This document shows positions 35,035 to 42,748 of a DNA stretch of 64,000 nt, piece after piece; positions within the stretch are counted from its first letter, which is position 1, and every line of letters starts with the position of its first letter. Source of the stretch: an uncultured Bacteroidales bacterium (GTDB lineage Bacteria; Bacteroidota; Bacteroidia; Bacteroidales; Paludibacteraceae); NCBI GenBank assembly GCA_903911085.1, contig CAIWCC010000215.1, forward strand, positions 19,618 through 83,617, read 5' to 3'. The position numbers and the translations under genes are program-made. The notes beneath the pieces were generated by a model that saw nothing but the letters and a program-made list of their open reading frames with translations, did not search any database and was not told the DNA's origin.

Positions 35035-36324
35035 TTAAAGTCTACCATCAACCCATTGTCTGTCTACAACTGCTTTTGCATCGAAAATTACTGCACCTGC
35101 TTTATGATATGCTTCGAAATCGAAACTCTTAAATTCATCATGAGCTACAGAAAGTAATACTGCATGGTATTTTTTTGTTTCGTCAAGTTCGGAGATAATA
35201 TCTACACCATATTCATGTTTTACTTCTTCTGCCGATGCCCAAGGATCGTAAACGTCTACATGAAGTCCAAATTCGCATAGTTCATTATATATATCAATTA
35301 CCTTGGTATTGCGTATGTCGGGACAATTTTCTTTGAAAGTTACGCCAAGAATTAAAACTTTTGAACCTTTAATTGTGTGCGTTTTGTGTATCATCAACTT
35401 CAAAACTTTATTGGCTATAAATGGTGCAATGCTGTTGTTCACGTGGCGGCCAGAAAGTATAACTTGTGGCACATAGCCTAATGATTCGGCCTTACTAGCT
35501 AAATAATAAGGGTCTACACTTATACAATGTCCACCAACTAAACCAGGACGGTACTTCAAGAAATTCCACTTTGTACCTGCGGCATCGAGTACATCGTTGG
35601 TGTCAATGCCTACTTTATCGAAAATTAACGCCAACTCATTTACAAATGAAATATTTACATCGCGTTGTGCATTTTCAATAATTTTGGAGGCTTCGGCCAC
35701 TTTTAAACTTGGTGCTTTGTGAGTACCAGCAGTAATTATGGAAGCATATAAATCATCCACTTGGTCTGCAATTTCGGGAGTAGAACCCGAAGTCACTTTT
35801 TTAATTTTAGTTAGGGTGTTTATTTTGTCGCCTGGATTGATGCGTTCGGGGCTGTAACCAGCAAAAAAATCTTTGTTGAATGTTAAACCAGATACTTTTT
35901 CTATCTCTGGAACACAATCTTCTTCGGTGCAACCAGGATAAGTGGTTGATTCATATATGGTAATGTCACCTTTGCTAATTACTCTTCCCAGCATTTGAGA
36001 GGCTTTAATAAGCGGATTCAAATCGGGCATGTTGAATTTGTTAATCGGAGTTGGTACCGTAACAATGTATGTATTATAATCTTTCAAATCTTCTTCGTTC
36101 GATGAAAATGATAGTCCAGATTCCGAATTAAATTTCCGAAGACTTGTTGCTTCAAGCATACCATCTAAATCGGCTTCTAAAGTATGATCGAAACCTTTTT
36201 GTAATTCTTCTACTCTCGATTTGTTGATGTCAAACCCAAGAACTTTGTATTTTTTACCAAACTCTATTGCCAATGGTAAACCTACATAACCTAATCCAAT
36301 TACGGCAATTTTAAAATCTCTCAT
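35035..36324 (-). CDS. Nucleotide-sugar dehydrogenase (TviB/WbpA-like, UDP-HexNAc 6-dehydrogenase)
   Basis: 429 residues. The NAD site is IAVIGLGYVGLPLAIEFG (6-23), followed by TVPTPINKFNMPDL, YESTTYPGCTEEDCVPEIE and the catalytic cysteine in GLVGGHCISVDPYYLASKA (Cys about 259). The TTYPGCTEE pattern resembles Vi-antigen TviB/VipA and WbpA, which oxidise UDP-GlcNAc or UDP-GalNAc to uronic acids using two NAD. The product would be a HexNAc uronate in the second polysaccharide. It has its own upstream -7 element and is likely the promoter-proximal gene of the cluster. Confidence 0.9.
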   Translation of the reverse strand: MRDFKIAVIGLGYVGLPLAIEFGKKYKVLGFDINKSRVEELQKGFDHTLEADLDGMLEATSLRKFNSESGLSFSSNEEDLKDYNTYIVTVPTPINKFNMPDLNPLIKASQMLGRVISKGDITIYESTTYPGCTEEDCVPEIEKVSGLTFNKDFFAGYSPERINPGDKINTLTKIKKVTSGSTPEIADQVDDLYASIITAGTHKAPSLKVAEASKIIENAQRDVNISFVNELALIFDKVGIDTNDVLDAAGTKWNFLKYRPGLVGGHCISVDPYYLASKAESLGYVPQVILSGRHVNNSIAPFIANKVLKLMIHKTHTIKGSKVLILGVTFKENCPDIRNTKVIDIYNELCEFGLHVDVYDPWASAEEVKHEYGVDIISELDETKKYHAVLLSVAHDEFKSFDFEAYHKAGAVIFDAKAVVDRQWVDGRL

Positions 36325-36727
36325 TAAATAATTTTTAAATAGTAGTGTGGAATATTATAAATATATCAACATGCTTTATGCATTGAGTTCTATTAAAAAA
36401 AGATATGATACATAATCTTTTTGATTTTATATCACATTAATTGTTTAAATAGACGACAAAGATACAAAAAACCTTTTAATCAGCCTATAAATAAATGTAA
36501 AATCAGCCTTGAATTTGTGTTGTTAAATTTAAAATTAAATTAAATATGTTTTTCAACAGTACTAATCTATTTTTATTTAACTATTTATTGCCGCAACTAT
36601 TATTTACTGTAAAGAAAAATAATGTTTTGATTTAACTACTTTTGCTCACAAATATTAAAATATAATACTGTTCGTTTTATTATCTGAGTTTAATTCGCTT
36701 ATTTTGCACTCTCTTAAAAAACATTTT
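36325..36727. other. Divergent promoter region
   Basis: About 400 bp between the dehydrogenase (minus) and the NUDIX gene (plus). It holds the minus-strand -7 element at 36457-36464. For the plus strand only a near match (TTATTTTG just before 36710) is seen. No gene or repeat is evident. Confidence 0.55.
36457..36464 (-). promoter_or_regulatory. -7 promoter element of the nucleotide-sugar dehydrogenase
   Basis: TATCTTTG on the minus strand fits TAnnTTTG exactly. It lies about 130 bp upstream of the dehydrogenase start, giving a leader of about 125 nt with no obvious structure. Confidence 0.5.
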
Positions 36728-37240
36728 ATGAATAGCATTGAATTTTTTCCATTGGTTACTGAAACTGGCGAAATTATTGGTAAAGCAACACGTAAAGAAT
36801 GCCACTCTGGTTCATTTCTTTTGCACCCAGTTGTTCATTTACACTTATTTAATTCGAAAGGAGAATTGTATTTACAAAAACGGGCAATGAACAAAGATAT
36901 TCAACCTGGAAAATGGGATACCTCAGTTGGTGGTCATGTGGATTATGGTGAAGAAATGAAATCGGCTCTTTTGAGAGAAGCCCAAGAGGAGCTTGGTATT
37001 ACTGACTTTGAACCAATTTTTATAATGCGCTATAAGTTTGTGTCGGACAAAGAGGCTGAGTTGATTCATAGCCATTACGCAGTTTATGATAATGAAATTA
37101 ATCCTGATCCTATTGAAATATCTGAAGGTCGATTTTGGCAAATTGCCGATATTGAAGCACAATTCGGAAAAAATGTTTTTACTCCTAATTTTGAACAAGA
37201 GTTTCCAAAAATAATGGCTGTTCTGAATCATACACTTTAA
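36728..37240 (+). CDS. NUDIX hydrolase (isopentenyl-diphosphate-isomerase-like subgroup)
   Basis: 170 residues from ATG 36728; the longer frame from 36704 begins with TTG and is less likely. The NUDIX box is complete: GHVDYGEEMKSALLREAQEE plus LGI, with RE and EE for metal binding. The first part, EFFPLVTETGEIIGKATRKE, is the pattern of the YfcD/Idi-like NUDIX group. It would hydrolyse a nucleoside diphosphate-linked substrate; the substrate is unknown. It is followed after 111 bp by a CPBP protease gene with its own promoter. Confidence 0.9.
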   Translation: MNSIEFFPLVTETGEIIGKATRKECHSGSFLLHPVVHLHLFNSKGELYLQKRAMNKDIQPGKWDTSVGGHVDYGEEMKSALLREAQEELGITDFEPIFIMRYKFVSDKEAELIHSHYAVYDNEINPDPIEISEGRFWQIADIEAQFGKNVFTPNFEQEFPKIMAVLNHTL

Positions 37241-37266
37241 TTGTGAAATAACTCATTGATTAATTG

Positions 37267-37298
37267 TTTGATTCAGAGATAATAAAGTCTTATTTTTG
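37267..37298 (+). promoter_or_regulatory. Promoter of the CPBP protease gene (-33 and -7)
   Basis: TTTG at 37267-37270 and TATTTTTG at 37291-37298 are separated by 20 bp, which fits the Bacteroidota consensus well. Transcription would begin near 37304, 48 nt before the ATG at 37352. This is the best formed promoter in the window. Confidence 0.65.
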
Positions 37299-37351
37299 TA
37301 AAATGCACAGGTTCAACTTTATATACGCAATTGCCACACAAAACATATTTT

Positions 37352-38308
37352 ATGTCTTTAAAAAAATCCTTACAATCACTGTTCAAAGAAGTAATTAGTT
37401 TTACCCAAAATGATTTTCACCTTCTCTCGTATTTGTATACATTTGTTTTTACAATTACATGTATTTATATAAATTATAGCACGGGTTTTTATCGTGAAGT
37501 AATGCGCGAAACTTATTTTACAGGTAATTCTATATGGGCTTTTCCGCTTTTTTATAGTGTTATGTATTTTGCAGTAGCTATTCCTGTTTTGTATTTTCAG
37601 AAAGAACATAAAATTCTGTCGAACAATTATTTCTATTTAAAAAGTCTTTTTTTTATTGTGCTTTATGGAGCGTCAATTGGTTATTATGGATATACCGATT
37701 GGCAATTTCCAAATCTATTTAATGAAGAACGATATTTTGTTTTACACATTATATCTCAACTTAAAGGTAGTGTTATTTATATTATACCACTGATTTTTTT
37801 AAAGAAATATATTGATAAAAACGTGGTTGGTTTATATGGTTTAAGTAGGAATTCAAAACATATCCAGGCATATATTATTTTCTTCTTAATGCTTTTGCCG
37901 TTTATAATTGGCATGTCGTTTACCCCCGATTTCAAAAGTGCTTATCCTCAGTTTCATCCGTGGCTTTATATTGATATTTTTAATCTTCCTACTTATGGTT
38001 ATACAGCAATTTATGAGCTAACTTATGCTATTGATTTTGTGAAGACAGAGTTGGTTTTCAGAGGTATGTTAGTGATAGGAATGATAAGCATTATGGGAAA
38101 AAGAGCTATACTACCAATGGTGGCAATGTATGCAGCCATACACTTTGGAAAACCATTGGGTGAAACCATTTCGTCAATTTTTGGTGGTTACATTCTTGGT
38201 GCATTAGCTTATCAAACAAAGCATATTTGGGGTGGTGTTATTGTGCACATTTGCATTGCTTTAAGCATGGAAATTATGGGTTTTTGGCATTATTACTCTT
38301 CAAACTAA
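37352..38308 (+). CDS. CPBP-family intramembrane metalloprotease
   Basis: 318 residues from ATG 37352; the longer frame from 37331 starts with TTG. About eight membrane segments. The Abi/CPBP motifs are FVKTELVFRGMLVIG (EXXXR-type, Glu about 236), MYAAIHFGKPLGETIS (His) and GGYILGALAYQTKHIWGGVIVH (split: GALAYQTKHIWGGVIVH; last His near the C-terminus). The first motif has a single Glu (TELVFR) where many members have EE. The family includes CAAX-processing proteases and bacteriocin self-immunity proteins; the substrate is unknown. A strong terminator follows after 39 bp. Confidence 0.85.
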   Translation: MSLKKSLQSLFKEVISFTQNDFHLLSYLYTFVFTITCIYINYSTGFYREVMRETYFTGNSIWAFPLFYSVMYFAVAIPVLYFQKEHKILSNNYFYLKSLFFIVLYGASIGYYGYTDWQFPNLFNEERYFVLHIISQLKGSVIYIIPLIFLKKYIDKNVVGLYGLSRNSKHIQAYIIFFLMLLPFIIGMSFTPDFKSAYPQFHPWLYIDIFNLPTYGYTAIYELTYAIDFVKTELVFRGMLVIGMISIMGKRAILPMVAMYAAIHFGKPLGETISSIFGGYILGALAYQTKHIWGGVIVHICIALSMEIMGFWHYYSSN

Positions 38309-38347
38309 AAAATCAATATTTCTATTTTCAAACTTTTTACTTCAAAC

Positions 38348-38387
38348 AAAAAAGCACTCGAAAAATTCAATTTCCGAGTGCTTTTTT
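38348..38387. terminator. Bidirectional intrinsic terminator
   Basis: AAAAAAGCACTCG pairs with CGAGTGCTTTTTT across a 14-nt loop. With A and T runs on both sides it serves the CPBP gene (plus) and the truncated ompA remnant or island operon (minus). A related terminator stands at 45471-45507 after the intact ompA copy. Confidence 0.9.
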
Positions 38388-38403
38388 ATTATAAACAGTT
38401 TTA

Positions 38404-38541
38404 TTATTTTGCTTCTGTATCTTTAATCATTTTCTCGCTGGCATACATATAAACTTCTACGCGACGGTTTGCTGCTTTTCCTGCTTTAGTTGCATTATCA
38501 GCAACTGGTTCAGCAAAGTTTTTTCCAACAATTTCTTTTAA
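38404..38541 (-). pseudogene. 3' remnant of an ompA-like lipoprotein gene
   Basis: On the minus strand this encodes KEIVGKNFAEPVADNATKAG, then KAANRRVEVYMYASEKM and KDTEAK-stop: the last 45 or so residues of an OmpA C-terminal domain. The intact paralogue at 45527-46216 ends with the same residues apart from a few changes, and the DNA is about 83% identical by eye. The rest of the gene is missing and is replaced at 38542 by the island. The differences show that this is an older tandem paralogue, not a fresh duplication made by insertion. Confidence 0.85.
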
Positions 38542-38542
38542 T

Positions 38543-38827
38543 TTACATTATTGTTAGCAATGGCATTTCAAATTCCTCAAATAACGGACTACCAAACTGA
38601 CTTTTATTCAATACAATTATTGCAGAAACGTCTGTAGGTTTTTGATTAAAATATATACCTGTTTTACTGTGAAATACTGTGAAATTCATTTCCAAATAAT
38701 TTTCTATTGTATATTTGATTCTTTCAATATCTTTCTCTGTTAATATATTTGTAGAATTTACAGATATTTCAATAATGTCATGATTTTCACATGAAATAAT
38801 TCTTCTATTTGCTTTCATTTTCTCCAT
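38543..38827 (-). CDS. Small unknown protein, 94 residues
   Basis: No family recognised. From the chosen start MEKMKANRRIISCENHD it is predicted to be soluble, alpha/beta, with a repeated pattern of lysine and isoleucine, and lacks a signal peptide. The frame can be extended to 38854, but that part (MRVVGKF) corresponds to the AGTAGGTAAA leader sequence shared with other small genes in the island, so it is probably untranslated. Its stop is 2 bp from the ompA remnant, that is, right at the island edge. Confidence 0.5.
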   Translation of the reverse strand: MEKMKANRRIISCENHDIIEISVNSTNILTEKDIERIKYTIENYLEMNFTVFHSKTGIYFNQKPTDVSAIIVLNKSQFGSPLFEEFEMPLLTIM

Positions 38828-38879
38828 TCTTCTAAATTTACCTACTACTCTCATCCATTTTGTTATACATTTCCTACTT

Positions 38880-38951
38880 TATATCTAAACATCACGAAAT
38901 ACATCAATTTAAATGTATTTTTCAACGGATTGACCCTGCTATTTAGATATA
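38880..38951. repeat. Nested inverted repeat upstream of the small gene
   Basis: TATATCTAAA (38880-38889) and TTTAGATATA (38942-38951) are perfectly inverse; within them AAATACAT and ATGTATTT form a second stem. It may fold as RNA or cruciform. It lies between two small genes in the island; function unknown. Confidence 0.5.
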
Positions 38952-39001
38952 GGTAAAACAACAGCCTTAAAAAAGAGGGTACTTTACACGTCTTACGAAA
39001 C

Positions 39002-39163
39002 TTATGAATTTTCCGTTGTTGATGGAATTGAAAATGCTGGTCCTTTCAATTCATGAGCAATCTTTATAGCTTTTTCTTGCCAATAGTTAATCACCTTCTT
39101 TAGAACTTCTACATTTTGTTCTGTATTCAAATAAATTTGATTCAATTCATTTTCTGTTATCAT
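39002..39163 (-). CDS. Small unknown protein, 53 residues
   Basis: An ATG frame, MITENELNQIYLNTEQNVEV, then LKKVINYWQEKAIKIAHELK, to a TAA stop. It is hydrophilic and probably helical. The support is a copy of the island's leader repeat (39183-39221) ending 20 bp before the ATG, as in its neighbours, and codon use like theirs. No family recognised. It is shorter than usual annotation limits. Confidence 0.5.
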   Translation of the reverse strand: MITENELNQIYLNTEQNVEVLKKVINYWQEKAIKIAHELKGPAFSIPSTTENS

Positions 39164-39182
39164 ATTACTGTTTTATTTTTTT

Positions 39183-39221
39183 ACCTACTTATAAGCTTTT
39201 CGGTTTCCGCTCCTTACTCTA
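39183..39221 (-). repeat. Island leader repeat, copy 1
   Basis: On the minus strand: GAGTAAGGAGCGGAAACCGA then AAAGCTTATAAGTAGGTAAA. It stands just before the 53-residue gene. CGGAAACCG can form a small hairpin flanked by AGC/GCT. Shared with copies at 39549-39610 and 44998-45060, and partly upstream of 38543-38827. Confidence 0.7.
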
Positions 39222-39261
39222 ATTTGAATTAGCTATATTTACTATTAAAATTTAAACTAAA

Positions 39262-39525
39262 TCATAAACCCCTTTCAACGAATGAATTAGTGTATCTTTT
39301 TTCAAATTCTTCATCTAAGCTTGCAGCTAAATTTTCAACACTTTCCAAATCAGGTGAAGTATTACCTTTCCCATTTATTTCCCATTTATGATTTGTACCT
39401 AATACAAATACTTTTAATTTGATTGTTAATTGATAATTGTCATTATTTCTTTTGAAAGATTTTACTTCTTTTTCTGTCAATTTCTTTTGTTTCCATGATT
39501 TTAAAAATACTTCAATTTCGTTCAT
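39262..39525 (-). CDS. Small unknown protein, 87 residues
   Basis: MNEIEVFLKSWKQKKLTEKE is the start. The protein is charged, alpha/beta, without signal or membrane segment. A WxK...LTxxE start followed by strands (YQLTIKLKVFVLGTNHKWEI) and a helical tail resembles no family I can name. It is preceded by leader repeat copy 2, 24 bp before the ATG. It lies between the 53- and 88-residue genes on the same strand, probably in one transcript. Confidence 0.6.
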   Translation of the reverse strand: MNEIEVFLKSWKQKKLTEKEVKSFKRNNDNYQLTIKLKVFVLGTNHKWEINGKGNTSPDLESVENLAASLDEEFEKRYTNSFVERGL

Positions 39526-39548
39526 TATTATTGTTGTTAATATATTTT

Positions 39549-39610
39549 TACCTACTCATAAGCTTTTCGGTTTCCGCTCCCTACTCTTTATGGATTTTCT
39601 GGATACTCCA
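39549..39610 (-). repeat. Island leader repeat, copy 2
   Basis: On the minus strand it begins TGGAGTATCCAGAAAATCCA, continues AAGAGTAGGGAGCGGAAACC and ends GAAAAGCTTATGAGTAGG, followed by the 87-residue gene. It extends further 5' than copy 1 and in that part matches copy 3 (ATGGAGCAACCTGAAAATCC). Confidence 0.7.
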
Positions 39611-39627
39611 AATATCTATCATTTAAT

Positions 39628-39894
39628 TTACATTTCAGAAACTATTTTCATAACATCTTCAAGGCTAGTAACTTTTACAAGATTCAATGTTATGTTATCA
39701 TTTTCAAAATCAAGCTTATTTGCTCCTTTTTCGATGCTTTTCCAAGCTTCATCTTTAGTTTTGAAAACCTCACTTTCTCCCATTGCAATACTGTTTATTC
39801 CGTTTGGCTTACCATGAGCGGGAGCAATAGATGCTGTCCAACCATTTGCAAAGTCTGTTGTAACTTTATTGAACTTGATAAATATTTTTTTCAT
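39628..39894 (-). CDS. Small unknown protein, 88 residues
   Basis: MKKIFIKFNKVTTDFANGWT starts the protein. It is alpha/beta: two strands, then SEVFKTKDEAWKSIEKGANK, a helix, and a final strand/helix pair. Aromatic and small residues (ASIAPAHGKPNG) suggest a loop. No signal peptide, no family recognised. It lies 32 bp downstream of the caspase-like gene and does not have the leader repeat, so it may be translated from that gene's transcript. Confidence 0.55.
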   Translation of the reverse strand: MKKIFIKFNKVTTDFANGWTASIAPAHGKPNGINSIAMGESEVFKTKDEAWKSIEKGANKLDFENDNITLNLVKVTSLEDVMKIVSEM

Positions 39895-39926
39895 ATCTGT
39901 TAATTGAAATTAAATTCGAAATATCA

Positions 39927-40583
39927 TTATTGCTTAACCTTTTGCTCTAGTTTTATTACTTGATAGTTTTCTGCACTGGCACAATAAAATTTATCATTTT
40001 CTTTTCTTATCTCTTCTATTGCTTGATTTACTGGGGTATTTAACAGTAATTTGCCATAGAATATCTTATTGAAATATTTAGCATCAACAACTTGTAGTTT
40101 TTCAGAATAGCCAATTAATCCAAAGAACGGTAGTTCTGGATTATTCTCATCTACAATTTGTATTGCATTTAATCCAAAGCAAGTTGACATGTTAATAAAT
40201 AATGTGCCATTTAAATATGAATTAATCTCATTAAAAATAGACCTTAATTCAGACCAAAAAACAGCTTCATTTGATTCACTTATCAACAAACTTTTACTAT
40301 TACCATGACCAACAATATGTATACAAAATTTATTACCTTTTTGAGCTTCGTTTTTAAGATAACTTAGAAAATCAAAAAACTGATTCTTTGTATTACACTT
40401 TGCACTTGTTTGTTTTACTCCCTTACTCGCAAGAAAAATCAATAAATCATTTGTTATCTCCCAATCTTTTCTTTCACTATCAAGCAAGCAGTCAATAACA
40501 AAAACTACATCATAATCCACTTCTAATTTCCTTATTCCCATATTATTTGATGTGTATTTGTATTTTATTATGACAAATGACAT
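39927..40583 (-). CDS. Clan CD (caspase/CHAT-like) cysteine protease candidate
   Basis: 218 residues. After a first strand (VDYDVVFVIDCLLD) come FCIHIVGHGNSKSLLI (His93 in the VGHGN motif) and, on the next core strand, LFINMSTCFGLNAIQI (Cys135). Strand, His-Gly, strand, Cys is the catalytic layout of caspase and CHAT proteases. No CHAT partner domain or repeat region is fused. No signal peptide, so it is cytosolic, unlike its exported neighbours. The start at 40583 or the internal ATG at 40541 are both possible. It may be the effector of the island; the substrate is unknown. Confidence 0.6.
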   Translation of the reverse strand: MSFVIIKYKYTSNNMGIRKLEVDYDVVFVIDCLLDSERKDWEITNDLLIFLASKGVKQTSAKCNTKNQFFDFLSYLKNEAQKGNKFCIHIVGHGNSKSLLISESNEAVFWSELRSIFNEINSYLNGTLFINMSTCFGLNAIQIVDENNPELPFFGLIGYSEKLQVVDAKYFNKIFYGKLLLNTPVNQAIEEIRKENDKFYCASAENYQVIKLEQKVKQ

Positions 40584-40625
40584 TAATGTATAGAACTACT
40601 TAACAAGTAACAAAATTTTTTTCAA

Positions 40626-42191
40626 CTATGATTGTCTCTTGTTTAAAACCAACGTTTTGCCTGTTGAAATTTCTGTTATATTTAACTTTTTCAATTCTTT
40701 AGTGTATTCAATAATGTATTTATTGCCATTTTGGTCTTGCATAGTATATTGAAATAATCCATTTGAATTTTTATAATTTGTCAATTCACATTCCACCCAT
40801 GTTGAACCCACTATTTTGTGATTTGCAATTTTGACTGTTGAAATTTTAAGACTTTCTGAATTGTAATAAAAATAAGCACTAAGACTTTCACTATCGAAAA
40901 CTATATTTTCTTTTCCATCTACAGCATAATTTACATAGGGTTTTACACTAAAACCTTTAAGTTGCTCTAATTCTTTCAATTTATATTTTTCTCTCCAATA
41001 AAACTCTCCTGTTGTTTTTCCAATAGGAGGGAAACAAAAAATGCCTGAATTTGAATAAACTTTTTTTTCTGAAGCATGTTCTCCAATTAAATAAAATTGA
41101 AGAGAACGGTCATAGCCTATGGGTGCATATTCACAAAAGACATAATTTTTGTATTCATAATTATCACGCTTTTCTTTACGATCATTTTCATTCATTAATC
41201 TATTAATTTCATTACTTTCAGCACTTCGCTTAACTATAACAGAACCGCCTCTAAACATTTTATCTCCCAAAATATTTTTTAAACCAGTTTTAACTTCAAA
41301 AGACGAAATATAGAACTCCCCATAAGTGTTAAAACCTTTTTTGTAAGTAAAATTATCAGTAATCCTTTTTAAAGATTCAGGGTTTCTAAAAAAGAAAACT
41401 TGAGCTTTATACTCTTTATGTTCACCTATATAATATCCAAAATCTCCACGAGAAGTTTTATTTTTAAATTCACCCTCTGTAACTACAAATTCATATACTT
41501 TTTTATTTAAAGCTCTATAATTTGCCAACTCTGTTTTATCCATACAAATACTTGATAGAGACTTTATGAGATACTTTGCACAAAATTCCATATTTTTATT
41601 GGCTGTAGCAGTAACAACTAATTCAACACCAAAGTTATTACTTGTTCCATCTAATGATTTTGGTTCCTTAGCTTCAATTTTATAATCAAATGCATTATGT
41701 AATGGCTTACTTAACACCTCAGATAATTGCTCAACTGCTTTTGTTTCAGCCGCTTCATTTAATAATTGTTGTTTAATATTTATCGCAAAAAGTCCTCCTT
41801 GAATTTCAACTGAAACACCTTTTGCCTGAACAAAACTCGTTAATTTACTTACTGATACAACAGCATTAAGAGTAACACCCCAATTGCCATCTGGTAATTG
41901 TGAAGCATTTAATATTTTAAATGATTGAATATTCCCACTTGCAATTGATGCAATTTCATCGGCTACAACTTGGTCGTTAAAAATTTCTGTCTTTGAAGAA
42001 ATAAAGACACCAAATGTTTGTTCTATTGCTGAACGTAAAGCTGATTGTTGTGCAGCATCTTTTGTTACACCACTACCACTAACAGTAATACTAACTGTTT
42101 TACTGTCATCCTTAGCAGCAACATTTTGAGGTACTATAAATAATACGAAAGCAAGTGCAATGATAGCTCCAAGAGATTTTAATTTTTCCAT
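40626..42191 (-). CDS. Exported protein with FlgT N-terminal-like domain
   Basis: 521 residues with a signal peptide (about 1-25, ending NVAA). Residues about 30-130 (TVSITVSGSGVTKDAAQQSA, LRSAIEQTFGVFISSKTEIF, ASGNIQSFKILNAS) match the FlgT N-terminal/LPP20-like fold, which in other bacteria binds at the cell envelope. The rest is beta-rich with many Tyr and Phe and is not recognised. No flagellar genes are in the window, so a flagellar role is unlikely. It belongs to a run of four exported proteins with DUF6175 at the head. Confidence 0.6.
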   Translation of the reverse strand: MEKLKSLGAIIALAFVLFIVPQNVAAKDDSKTVSITVSGSGVTKDAAQQSALRSAIEQTFGVFISSKTEIFNDQVVADEIASIASGNIQSFKILNASQLPDGNWGVTLNAVVSVSKLTSFVQAKGVSVEIQGGLFAINIKQQLLNEAAETKAVEQLSEVLSKPLHNAFDYKIEAKEPKSLDGTSNNFGVELVVTATANKNMEFCAKYLIKSLSSICMDKTELANYRALNKKVYEFVVTEGEFKNKTSRGDFGYYIGEHKEYKAQVFFFRNPESLKRITDNFTYKKGFNTYGEFYISSFEVKTGLKNILGDKMFRGGSVIVKRSAESNEINRLMNENDRKEKRDNYEYKNYVFCEYAPIGYDRSLQFYLIGEHASEKKVYSNSGIFCFPPIGKTTGEFYWREKYKLKELEQLKGFSVKPYVNYAVDGKENIVFDSESLSAYFYYNSESLKISTVKIANHKIVGSTWVECELTNYKNSNGLFQYTMQDQNGNKYIIEYTKELKKLNITEISTGKTLVLNKRQS

Positions 42192-42236
42192 ACATTGTTT
42201 ATTTAATTGTAAGCTGTTGAATATCTGTTTGAAATT

Positions 42237-42746
42237 TTATTTTGTTTTGATTTTCTCTTTTTTTAATTCTCTCATATAAATGAAAACTGTTCTGTTACCT
42301 TCTGTATTGTCAAAAGTTGTAAGTAACTCTAGTCCTTGAGTAAACCCATAAGAATTTTGTTTTATTGATTCTATTGTTTCTACCGTGGATTCTAAAGTAT
42401 TATTACTTTTTCGCTCTGTTGATTTAATTATTATATCAGAGTTAATAGTAGCTCCATTTAAAAAAGTATTGACTTGCGATTGTGCTTTCACTTGTGCCAC
42501 TCTGGTCATAATTGAAGGATTGTTGTATTTTGCTTTTTCCAATGAGATTACAGAAACAACATATTGTTGATTGTAATCGTCTACGACTTTTACGCCCTCG
42601 AATGCAGATGAATTGTACATCCGTTTTAAGAAGTTTGAAAAAGCAACTTTATCATAATTGAATGACTGAGCTTGAACAATTGAACAGGTGAACGCAATAA
42701 AGACTATTCCAAGAAAGCATTTTATCAATAAGTTATTTGTTTTCAT
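42237..42746 (-). CDS. Exported LPP20-like small protein
   Basis: 169 residues from the start MKTNNLLIKC (42746), 2 bp after the previous stop; the longer frame from 42755 overlaps that stop. A signal peptide ends near QAQ. The middle part (EGVKVVDDYNQQYVVSVISL, then RVAQVKAQSQVNTFLNGATI) is similar to LPP20-type repeats in which a helix of alternating Ala and Gln follows a strand. It ends in a beta-rich tail. It is probably periplasmic or outer-membrane associated. Weak family call. Confidence 0.5.
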   Translation of the reverse strand: MKTNNLLIKCFLGIVFIAFTCSIVQAQSFNYDKVAFSNFLKRMYNSSAFEGVKVVDDYNQQYVVSVISLEKAKYNNPSIMTRVAQVKAQSQVNTFLNGATINSDIIIKSTERKSNNTLESTVETIESIKQNSYGFTQGLELLTTFDNTEGNRTVFIYMRELKKEKIKTK

Positions 42747-42748
42747 AG

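Noticed and set aside
38404-38541. ompA end as an attachment-site duplication of an integrating element
   Set aside because: About one base in six differs from the intact copy and no integrase gene is present; an older paralogue is a better explanation.
40626-42191. Flagellar role for the FlgT-N-like protein
   Set aside because: No flagellar gene is in the window; only the N-terminal domain resembles FlgT.
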